Source: Flavobacteriaceae bacterium UBA4166 | Lineage (GTDB): Bacteria; Bacteroidota; Bacteroidia; Flavobacteriales; Flavobacteriaceae | Direction of reading: 5' to 3' | Assembly (NCBI GenBank): GCA_002379985.1 | Contig: DFVG01000039.1 | Coordinates: 1 to 19,728 of the forward strand | Length of the DNA stretch: 19,728 bases | Shown here: positions 13,451 through 19,728 of the stretch, piece after piece | Numbering within the stretch: the stretch's first letter is position 1 | Layout of the letters: each line of letters opens with the position of its first letter | Made by a program: the position numbers and the translations under genes | Notes under the pieces: generated by a model | Told to the model about the DNA's origin: nothing | The model's input: the letters and a program-made list of their open reading frames with translations, nothing else | Databases searched by the model: none

Positions 13451-14732
13451 AACTGACCTTCCAAATGACACCACCTGTATCATCATTGACCAGTAGAGAA
13501 CCATCAGTGGCTACAGTAACACCAACAGGGCGTCCATAAACTTGGGAACCATCTCCCTCAGCAATAAACCCTGATAAGAAATCAACAGGTGCTGAGGTTG
13601 GTTTTCCATTTTCAAAAGGAACAAAAACCACTTTATATCCTGAAAAATTCTTTCGATTCCATGAACCGTGTTGCCCTACGAAAGCACCATTTTTATATTT
13701 TTCAGGAAACGCTTGCCCGTCGTAAAAAGTGAACCCCAGTGAAGCGGTGTGATTTCCAGTGGCCACATCGGGTACAATGGCTTCAGCTACGAGAGAATCT
13801 ACGGCTTCATCCAATAATCTAGGATCGCGAATTTGCCCGTAATATGAATAGGGCCATCCGTAAAATCCTCCTTTTTTTACACTGGTAATATAATCGGGTA
13901 CCAAATCATCACCAAGCTTATCACGCTCATTAACAGCGGTCCATAGCTCGCCATTTACAGGATTCCAATCCATTCCTACAGGGTTGCGAAGTCCATCAGC
14001 GTAGATGATCTCTCCAGAGCCGTCAAGGTTGACCTCTAGTATACATGCACGCCGAATCTCTTCGTTCATGCCGTGTTCTGCGACATTACTTGCTGAACCA
14101 ACGGAAATATAGATTTTGTCTTTTGCTTCATTAGTGATGATATTACGTGTCCAGTGATTGTTATAACCACCGGCTGGAAGTGTGAGTATCTTTTCGCCGT
14201 TTTTGTCCTTTAGGCTCGTCTGACCTTGTTTATAGGGATAACGATACAGTCCGTCTGTGTTGGCGACATAAAAGTAGTTTCCTACTATGAGCATTCCGAA
14301 CGGTTGATTTAGATCTTCCAGAAAGGGTTCGCGAATTTCAAAAGTGCCATCGCTGTTGGTATCTCTAAGGATTGTAATGCGGTTGGCACTGTTTCGAGTA
14401 TTACTTTCCACCACAAAGATGTCGTTATTGGGAGCAATGTAGGTCCAACGCGGATTGTCAAAATCCTCCGCAAACTTTGTTACGGTAAATCCTTCCGGTG
14501 CTTTGGGAAGTTGGCCATCAGGCCAATCTGTGATTTTTGAAATCTTTGCGGTCGATTCGGTCGCATAAGGTGCCGCAAGTTCTAAAGGCCCCACGGCAGT
14601 TTCCACCGTAGATGCTGTGTATTCTTTATCGGGAGCGTCTAAATCCGGTTCCGCCTTTATTTCCCCTACGATCTGTTTGCAGGAGCATAGGGTGATCAAA
14701 AGGGCGAATAGTAGTACTGTTTTCTTTAGCAT
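13440..14732 (-). CDS. PQQ-dependent sugar/sorbosone dehydrogenase-like lipoprotein
   Basis: The 430-residue protein begins with a lipoprotein signal (TVLLFALLITLCSC; lipobox LCSC, modified cysteine C18), so it should be anchored at the outer membrane or periplasmic face. From about residue 80 it is a six-bladed beta-propeller of the soluble glucose/sorbosone dehydrogenase family: GFTVTKFAEDFDNPRWTYIA, QPFGMLIVGNYFYVANTDGL, GGYNNHWTRNI with the candidate catalytic H193, DGLRNPVGMDWNP with R249, and GQHGSWNR. The family oxidises sugars or aldehydes using pyrroloquinoline quinone, passing electrons to the periplasm. Substrate is not predictable. No pqq synthesis gene is in the window. It is the first gene of an operon with the TonB receptor. 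Confidence 0.87.
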   Translation of the reverse strand: MLKKTVLLFALLITLCSCKQIVGEIKAEPDLDAPDKEYTASTVETAVGPLELAAPYATESTAKISKITDWPDGQLPKAPEGFTVTKFAEDFDNPRWTYIAPNNDIFVVESNTRNSANRITILRDTNSDGTFEIREPFLEDLNQPFGMLIVGNYFYVANTDGLYRYPYKQGQTSLKDKNGEKILTLPAGGYNNHWTRNIITNEAKDKIYISVGSASNVAEHGMNEEIRRACILEVNLDGSGEIIYADGLRNPVGMDWNPVNGELWTAVNERDKLGDDLVPDYITSVKKGGFYGWPYSYYGQIRDPRLLDEAVDSLVAEAIVPDVATGNHTASLGFTFYDGQAFPEKYKNGAFVGQHGSWNRKNFSGYKVVFVPFENGKPTSAPVDFLSGFIAEGDGSQVYGRPVGVTVATDGSLLVNDDTGGVIWKVSYVQ

Positions 14733-14874
14733 AGGTTTTCGGTTTTAATAAAAATACTACCAAAAAAATACTGCGCCATGTGTTCCTAAAAGTTTACAAT
14801 AACTTTAACTACTACAGCGTGAGTGTAACAAATTTTGAAAATTTCGTCTAATAAGCGTAATCATCATTAAGAAT

Positions 14875-15000
14875 ATGAAGGATCAGAAACCAAAAAATGA
14901 AGAGAGCAGCATGAAAAATTTATGGGTTCCTCTTTTACTATTTGTAGGGGTTGCAGCAGCCGCTTTTTTGATCACCTTTTTCATTCTTAAATCTATTTAA
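14875..15000 (+). CDS. 41-aa single-pass membrane peptide
   Basis: The frame starts with ATG at 14875 and ends with TAA at 15000. The first 15 residues are charged (MKDQKPKNEESSMKN), then one hydrophobic helix follows (LWVPLLLFVGVAAAAFLITF), ending FILKSI. The layout is an N-in or N-out small membrane protein without signal cleavage. It lies 23 bases before the DUF4870 gene on the same strand, so both are probably one transcript. I do not recognise a family. The good coding appearance and position support it as a real gene; an internal ATG at codon 13 is an alternative start. Confidence 0.65.
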   Translation: MKDQKPKNEESSMKNLWVPLLLFVGVAAAAFLITFFILKSI

Positions 15001-15023
15001 CCACTATACTCAATCAAAAAATC

Positions 15024-15383
15024 ATGGAAGTTTTAAATTACACTCAAAAGAAAGAGGACACAACCACATTGTCGTTGATGCATCTTTCGCAACTATTAGG
15101 TTATTTTATTGGCTTCGGAAGTCTAATCGCTCCATTGGTGATCTGGCTCTCTTCAAGAGACCGAATTGAAGGGATGGACGAACACGGAAAGCAGGCGGTC
15201 AATTTTCAGATCAGCCTATTGATCTACATTTTCGTGAGCATTCCATTAATCTTTGCACTTGGATTAGGACTATTGACCTTGTTCTTTGCGATCGCCATTG
15301 GGTTTATTATGCCCATCGTCAATGCCTTGCGCGCAAGTAGAGGGGAAGCCCCTAGCTATTTTATGACCATTCGATTCTTATAG
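15024..15383 (+). CDS. DUF4870 (Tic20-like) membrane protein
   Basis: The 119-residue protein has the DUF4870 pattern: a conserved LSLMHLSQLLGYF first helix, GSLIAPLVIWLSSRD second helix, the signature DEHGKQAVNFQISLLIY leading into a third helix, and a final hydrophobic pair before NALRASRGE. About four membrane segments are visible. The family is widespread in Bacteroidota and Firmicutes and has no established function. It follows the 41-aa membrane peptide and ends just before a strong bidirectional terminator. The N-terminal ~15 residues are hydrophilic and charged. Confidence 0.92.
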   Translation: MEVLNYTQKKEDTTTLSLMHLSQLLGYFIGFGSLIAPLVIWLSSRDRIEGMDEHGKQAVNFQISLLIYIFVSIPLIFALGLGLLTLFFAIAIGFIMPIVNALRASRGEAPSYFMTIRFL

Positions 15384-15390
15384 CAAAACA

Positions 15391-15418
15391 AAACCCGCAT
15401 TTCAGCGGGTTTTATTTT
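15391..15418. terminator. Bidirectional rho-independent terminator between convergent genes
   Basis: An 8-bp stem AAACCCGC (15391-15398) and GCGGGTTT (15405-15412) encloses a 6-nt loop, with T-rich sequence to the right and A-rich sequence to the left. It serves the DUF4870 gene on the plus strand and the T9SS-sorted propeller gene on the minus strand, whose stop is at 15419-15421. Confidence 0.9.
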
Positions 15419-16450
15419 TTAGTTTTTAATAAGTCGAGTAAGATGGGTCTCATTCACCACAACAACGTACATACCACTAGCAAGGTCACTTAGCATTAGT
15501 TTATCAAGTGGAGCGATACGTTGCTCTAATACCAAAGAACCTTGTATCGTATAAACCGCCACTGAAATAGTTTCTGATATTCCAGAAAATTCAACGTAAT
15601 CTGAAGTCGGATTAGGATAAACGCGCCATGCAAGTTTCGACAAATCTGTTACACCGAATGTATTATCAATCTTAGAAATTTTATCAGAACCACTTTCCAG
15701 AATAAAGATCGCATCCGTACTAATTGCGATGTCATTAGGGGCATCTAACCCCGTTTGTACATCACTTTTTGTTCCTGAGGAAAAATCATACACGGAAATT
15801 TTATTGTTATTTCTTTCTGAAATGAACAAGCGATTATTTGCATACCGAATTCCTAAAGGCCTGCTTGTACCAGTAACAAGCAAAGTAGGCTCTGTGACCC
15901 CACTTGAAACATCTACAAAAGAAATACGATTTGAAGTAGCATTCGAGATGTACAAGAGGTCTCCATCGAAAGCGAGTCCTACTGGATTAAAATTGACCGC
16001 AGAACTAGCTACCACTTCCGGCGTTCCCGGGGCAGTGGTAGCTACTCTGGCAACTATATTACTGTTATTATCAGAATAATATAAAAAACCGTCGTTTACA
16101 GCCACTCCATTTGGTGTGTTTAATCCCGTTAGGAAATCGGTTGCCACGGGAGTACTGGCGGTTAGATCAACGACTGAAATTTTGCCACCGTTAAATTGAG
16201 CAACATAGAGGTTGTTTCCATCTAGTGCCATGCCTGTTGGGGCATTTAATCCGCTTACAACTACCTCCGGCGTTGGAGAAGGATCGGTGATATCAATTTT
16301 TGATATAGCGTTTGAAGTGGTTACATATAGGTCATTTCCGTTGAGCAAGAGCCTAGAAGGACTATCAAGCCCGGTCACCACATCAGTGACTTGAGCGAAA
16401 ATGAACGTGTTAATAAAACAAAGGATGAAGAAAATGTAATTTGATTTCAT
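15419..16450 (-). CDS. Secreted six-repeat beta-propeller with T9SS sorting domain
   Basis: The 343-residue protein starts with a signal peptide (NYIFFILCFINTFIFAQ). Residues about 20-265 contain six repeats of roughly 42 residues with the pattern V.GL..P.G.A..G..LY.......I...D, as in NHL or YncE-like propellers; examples are VTGLDSPSRLLLNGNDLYV and VSGLNAPTGMALDGNNLYV. Residues 273-343 are a type A type IX sorting domain (WRVYPNPTSDYVEFSG ... LASGMYVVVV). The protein should therefore be exported by Sec and then secreted or anchored on the cell surface by the type IX system. Ligand or substrate is unknown. It is a single gene bounded by terminators on both sides. Confidence 0.92.
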   Translation of the reverse strand: MKSNYIFFILCFINTFIFAQVTDVVTGLDSPSRLLLNGNDLYVTTSNAISKIDITDPSPTPEVVVSGLNAPTGMALDGNNLYVAQFNGGKISVVDLTASTPVATDFLTGLNTPNGVAVNDGFLYYSDNNSNIVARVATTAPGTPEVVASSAVNFNPVGLAFDGDLLYISNATSNRISFVDVSSGVTEPTLLVTGTSRPLGIRYANNRLFISERNNNKISVYDFSSGTKSDVQTGLDAPNDIAISTDAIFILESGSDKISKIDNTFGVTDLSKLAWRVYPNPTSDYVEFSGISETISVAVYTIQGSLVLEQRIAPLDKLMLSDLASGMYVVVVNETHLTRLIKN

Positions 16451-16507
16451 AAGGTTAGTTTATTAAGAATACTATCCTTACATCGCAGAATTTCAATAAT
16501 GTCATCA

Positions 16508-16535
16508 AAAAAACCCGCTTAAAAGCGGGTTTTTT
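16508..16535 (-). terminator. Rho-independent terminator after dnaN
   Basis: The inverted repeat AAAAAACCCGCTT / AAGCGGGTTTTTT (16508-16520, 16523-16535) ends in homopolymer runs on both sides. It follows the dnaN stop by 18 bases on the minus strand. Its CCCGC/GCGGG core is the same as in the terminator at 15391-15418. Confidence 0.88.
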
Positions 16536-16553
16536 ACATTTTATAGTTTCGAA

Positions 16554-17672
16554 TTAATTATTCAGCATCACCGGCATCACCAACATAGTAACCGATTCGC
16601 CTTCATCTAAGCCATCTACCGGAGTTAAAATCCCGGCACGGTTGGGTAATGACATTTCAAGGGACACATCATCGCTGGTGAGGTTGTTCAACATTTCATT
16701 TAAGAAGCGAGAGTTAAAACCAATTTGCATATCATCGCCTTGATAGTCGCAGGTAAGTCGCTCTTCCGCTTTGTTGCTGTAATCAATATCTTCCGCAGAA
16801 ATATTCAACTCGGCTCCCGCGATCTTCAAACGAATTTGATGTGTGGTTTTGTTACTGAAAATGCTCACACGACGCACAGAATTCAAGAATTGCGTGCGAT
16901 CTATGGTTAGCTTATTCGGGTTTTCTTTCGGAATCACCGCTTCGTAATTAGGATATTTCCCATCAATCAAGCGACAAATCAATTCGGTGTTTTCAAACTG
17001 AAAACGCGCATTGCTCTCATTGTATTCGATGGTCACTTCTTCTTCGCTTCCGGCCAAGATCCCTTTCAATAGGTTTAGCGGCTTTTTTGGCATGATGAAT
17101 TCGGCAGTTTCATTAGCCTTCACATCACTTCGAGAATATTTTACCAGTTTGTGCGCATCGGTGGCGACAAACGTCAAACTTTCCGAAGAAAACTGAAAAA
17201 ACACTCCGCTCATCACCGGACGTAGATCGTCATTTCCACTCGCAAAGAGTGTTTTGCTGATGGCCGTGGCTAAAATATCGCCTTCTACGATGGTGGTGCT
17301 AGGATCGGTTAAGGTCACCGCACTGGGGAATTCTTCTCCATCGGCATAGGCCAAGGCGTATTTCCCGTGGTTGCTACTGATCTCGACGGTATTATTATCC
17401 TCCACCGTAAAGGTGAGGGGTTGTTCCGGAAAGGTTTTTAAGGTATCTAAGAGTAATCTTGCCGGTACGCAAACGCTTCCGCTTTCGCTACTTTCTACAT
17501 CCAATCGAGAAGAAATGGTGGTTTCCAAATCGGAAGCTGCTACCGTAAGCGTATTTCCGTCTAATTGAAATAAAAAGTTATCGAGAATCGGTAAGGTATT
17601 ATTGGTATTGATGATGCCTCCAAGCACCTGTAATTGTTTCAGTAGGTAAGAACTTGATACAATAAATTTCAT
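16554..17672 (-). CDS. dnaN: DNA polymerase III beta subunit (sliding clamp)
   Basis: The 372-residue protein has the length and three-fold domain architecture of bacterial beta clamps. Characteristic segments are the start MKFIVSSSYLLKQLQVLGGI, NTLPILDNFLFQLDGNTLTV, LLDTLKTFPEQPLTFTV, FVATDAHKLV, IDGKYPNYEAVIP, and the C-terminal MLVMPVM ending in MLNN. It forms a ring dimer on DNA that tethers the replicative polymerase and also binds repair and initiation-control proteins. It lies downstream of gldG and has its own promoter-like box at 17734-17741 and a terminator at 16508-16535. No oriC-like DnaA-box cluster is seen here. Confidence 0.98.
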   Translation of the reverse strand: MKFIVSSSYLLKQLQVLGGIINTNNTLPILDNFLFQLDGNTLTVAASDLETTISSRLDVESSESGSVCVPARLLLDTLKTFPEQPLTFTVEDNNTVEISSNHGKYALAYADGEEFPSAVTLTDPSTTIVEGDILATAISKTLFASGNDDLRPVMSGVFFQFSSESLTFVATDAHKLVKYSRSDVKANETAEFIMPKKPLNLLKGILAGSEEEVTIEYNESNARFQFENTELICRLIDGKYPNYEAVIPKENPNKLTIDRTQFLNSVRRVSIFSNKTTHQIRLKIAGAELNISAEDIDYSNKAEERLTCDYQGDDMQIGFNSRFLNEMLNNLTSDDVSLEMSLPNRAGILTPVDGLDEGESVTMLVMPVMLNN

Positions 17673-17733
17673 GAATATATTTTTTCGGTACGATCGTATT
17701 AGTTTCGCTTCTGAAGCCTAGCATTCAGTACTA

Positions 17734-17741
17734 CAAATATA
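17734..17741 (-). promoter_or_regulatory. Predicted -7 box TATATTTG for dnaN
   Basis: On the minus strand TATATTTG matches the Bacteroidota TAnnTTTG box and lies about 60 bases upstream of the dnaN ATG. A TTTT run stands at the expected -33 distance; a TTTG is four bases too far away. The -7 box is convincing and the -33 is weak. Confidence 0.5.
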
Positions 17742-17780
17742 TTTTAAATGCCTTGGTTGTTAAAACAAACTTATCAACAG

Positions 17781-19466
17781 TTATCGACGATACGAACGCT
17801 TTCTGAAGAACTGAAACACAAAACCTATCACCCCTAGTAATACCAATGGTAATAGGACATTGAGAAGTTGCCATTGGGTACGTTGTGCGGATGTTTTTTG
17901 AGGATCGAGGAACGGTACCGCAATTTCTTTGGTACGGATGTTTATAAGTCCGTTGTCATCCAACAGATAATTTACTGTATTCAGGAGAAATTCTTTATTT
18001 CCGAAGAAGGTACCCGTAAATTTATCGAAACCTAATTCAATAGGGCGTCCTTCCTGCAATTGATTCATGATCACATTGCCGTCACTAACGATCACCATTT
18101 TGGTTGCTACACTTTCGTTACGTCGATTCGGCAGGTTTATGGGCGGCACGCGATTGTTATACACTGAGGTGAAGGAACCTTCTAAAAGCACCGCAAGCGG
18201 AATAGGTCCGTTATTAAAATCGCCTTGCTCCGGCCCCTCATTTACGATCTTTAAATTTTTTGGGATTTCAGTATCAAAATCTATCGGAAGCGGGAGTCCT
18301 ACGGTTTTCGATAGAGGTGACGTTTCTAAAAGCACGGTTTTCTTAATATTGTTGGGCAGGGTATCGATGGCACTGGCGTATTCTAATTTAACGGCTTCGG
18401 TATTCGTGACGATGGGATGTCCTTCTGCACCGCCCACCAGCGGATAATACAACCAAGGATAGCGATTGTATTGCGCATCGCGTTCGTTTCCAGAAGCCAA
18501 CACGATAGGAGCCGAATAAATATCTTTTACCAAATTAGGGTTAATTCGAATCCCGTATTTAAATAAAAAATCATTTAGGTTCAGATCGCGTCCAAAGGCA
18601 AAATTATTACCGCTTACGGAGTCGGTTTGCTGCTGTGTCATGTCTACCAGCCAAAGCGACGCTCCTCCTTGCATGGTATATTGATCTAAGACGTATTTTT
18701 CTTCTTCGGAAAAGGTCTCGGTAGGCTGCGCACTTACAATAAGGTCGTAATCTGATAACGAAGCTAAAGTTCTCTGTGGATCGACTGCGACGGAATCTAA
18801 GGTGAATGGTGCGATGTAGTAATATTCTCGAAGGGTGGTAAAGAAATCAGCAATATACCGATCCGGCAGTTGTCCGTTTCCTTTAAGCACTGCCACTTTC
18901 CTGCGTTTGGGTTGTGTGAGTTTACTGAAACCATCCGCAAAGGCATATTCTAAGTTCTGAAGCGAATTGGTCACACGTTCTTCACTAGTGGTGCCAAGCT
19001 GGTTTTTAAGTAACGGTATTTTCACTGTTTTACCGTTATAATAGGCGAGTGCCCAAGGATACACTACCTCGGTAGTTACTTTTCCGTTTTGCTGTACTTC
19101 TACTTGTGCAGGCGTAAGACCTAAGCCACTTAATTGTTGTTGTACGGCCGCTTGATCTTCTTCGCCTTCCAATGGATTGATGAATTCCACCTTCAGATTC
19201 GGATTGTAGGCTGAAAATTCTTCAAGAAGTTGACGAGTTTCTACTTGCAGTCTTCGGAATTCCGGCGGAAACGAACCTTTCAGAAATACATCAACAATGA
19301 TCGGGGAATCTACATTCGCCAACGTATTTTTAGAAGCCTCCGAAAGCGTGTACCGTTGATCTTGCGTTAAGTCAAAACGTTCGTACACTTCCGAAGAGAT
19401 CCAATTCATCACAACGAGCACTACAATGGTGATCAACAACACAAAGATGGGTTTTTGTTTGTTCAT
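17781..19466 (-). CDS. gldG: Gliding-motility ABC transporter auxiliary protein GldG
   Basis: The 561-residue protein has an N-terminal membrane helix (PIFVLLITIVVLVVMNWIS), a large extracytoplasmic ABC_transp_aux/DUF4350-type region (RYTLSEASKNTL, DVFLKGSFPPEFRRLQVETR, RKVAVLKGNGQLPDRYIADF), and a C-terminal helix (LLNVLLPLVLLGVIGFVFQF, about 534-553) followed by a basic tail. In Flavobacteria GldF and GldG, with the ATPase GldA, form an ABC transporter linked to gliding. It begins three bases after the gldF stop, so the two are co-translated. Length is typical and nothing is damaged. Confidence 0.95.
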   Translation of the reverse strand: MNKQKPIFVLLITIVVLVVMNWISSEVYERFDLTQDQRYTLSEASKNTLANVDSPIIVDVFLKGSFPPEFRRLQVETRQLLEEFSAYNPNLKVEFINPLEGEEDQAAVQQQLSGLGLTPAQVEVQQNGKVTTEVVYPWALAYYNGKTVKIPLLKNQLGTTSEERVTNSLQNLEYAFADGFSKLTQPKRRKVAVLKGNGQLPDRYIADFFTTLREYYYIAPFTLDSVAVDPQRTLASLSDYDLIVSAQPTETFSEEEKYVLDQYTMQGGASLWLVDMTQQQTDSVSGNNFAFGRDLNLNDFLFKYGIRINPNLVKDIYSAPIVLASGNERDAQYNRYPWLYYPLVGGAEGHPIVTNTEAVKLEYASAIDTLPNNIKKTVLLETSPLSKTVGLPLPIDFDTEIPKNLKIVNEGPEQGDFNNGPIPLAVLLEGSFTSVYNNRVPPINLPNRRNESVATKMVIVSDGNVIMNQLQEGRPIELGFDKFTGTFFGNKEFLLNTVNYLLDDNGLINIRTKEIAVPFLDPQKTSAQRTQWQLLNVLLPLVLLGVIGFVFQFFRKRSYRR

Positions 19467-19469
19467 TGA

Positions 19470-19728
19470 TCAGCGGGTTTTGGTTTGAATGCGTAGGATC
19501 GTGGCCACCAAGAATAACAAGGTTACGCTTAAAAAGTAGATAATGTCTCGCGTATCCAATACGCCTCTGGCGACGCTGTCAAAATGACTTTTGAGTCCGA
19601 AATAAGCAAGTTCCACACTTGGAATAAGGGTGTCTAATGCTTCAAACCCATAATACAGCAGGAAGCAAATAAACACAGCAGCAATAAAGGCCACCACTTG
19701 ATTTTGTGAGAGGGTGGAAGCAAAAACA
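19470..19728 (-). CDS. gldF: Gliding-motility ABC transporter permease GldF (C-terminal part)
   Basis: The frame is open to the right edge, giving the last 86 residues (19728-19473 plus stop). They read VFASTLSQNQVVAFIAAVFI and continue through LLYYGFEALDTLIP and a last helix DIIYFLSVTLLFLVATILRI, which fits the C-terminal end of GldF with two membrane helices. GldF is the permease of the GldAFG ABC transporter. The gene immediately precedes gldG (three-base gap). The N-terminus is outside the window. Confidence 0.9.
   Translation of the reverse strand, partial: VFASTLSQNQVVAFIAAVFICFLLYYGFEALDTLIPSVELAYFGLKSHFDSVARGVLDTRDIIYFLSVTLLFLVATILRIQTKTR

Noticed and set aside
13451..13504. 18-residue N-terminal extension of the TonB receptor
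   Set aside because: It would put non-signal sequence ahead of a clear signal peptide and lies inside the dehydrogenase gene.
17771..17779. TTATCAACA near dnaN as a DnaA box
   Set aside because: It is a single nine-mer with one mismatch to TTATCCACA and has no cluster or AT-rich unwinding region, so it does not support an origin.

Overview
The window reads as a Bacteroidota chromosome, most likely a member of the Flavobacteriaceae. The evidence is the gliding genes gldF-gldG, a type IX secretion C-terminal sorting domain, a SusC-type carboxypeptidase-regulatory/TonB receptor, and promoter-like TAnnTTTG boxes. The left half (1 to about 9707) is an integrated mobile island. The right half (about 9708 to 19728) is ordinary chromosome with visibly higher GC. 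Almost everything is on the minus strand, so genes are best read from right to left.

Island, from its mnmE-proximal end: a promoter with repeat arrays (9491-9642); a small zinc-finger/HTH protein; a tyrosine integrase; an unrecognised 326-aa protein coupled to the integrase by TAATG; an intergenic region rich in inverted repeats (6883-7037); two small excisionase-type HTH proteins; a VirE_N/BT4734-like primase-type protein; a PriCT-2/DUF3987 primase-helicase protein; then a restriction-modification cargo. The cargo is one tight operon: Xre-type regulator, beta-class amino-methyltransferase, C5-cytosine methyltransferase, and an McrB-like AAA+ GTPase that runs off the left edge. A McrC or LlaJI-type nuclease partner is expected further left but cannot be seen. 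No relaxase, conjugation gene or phage structural gene is in the window, so the visible part looks like an integrating, possibly replicating island or satellite with a defence cargo.

The island abuts the 3' end of mnmE (trmE). The last 18 bases of mnmE match, with one difference, the attachment site I recall for Salmonella Genomic Island 1. The same position in a housekeeping gene therefore seems to be used in a different phylum. Two repeat families lie between this site and the integrase: a 10-bp-period array against the start codon of the zinc-finger/HTH gene, and GGCAACA motifs around the promoter.

Chromosome: mnmE; a TonB-dependent receptor overlapping a PQQ-type sugar/sorbosone dehydrogenase lipoprotein (a two-gene operon that may link PQQ uptake and use); on the plus strand a 41-aa membrane peptide and a DUF4870 membrane protein; a T9SS-sorted six-repeat beta-propeller; dnaN; gldG; and the C-terminal end of gldF. 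No gene-free stretch exceeds 300 bases. I found no tRNA, rRNA or CRISPR.
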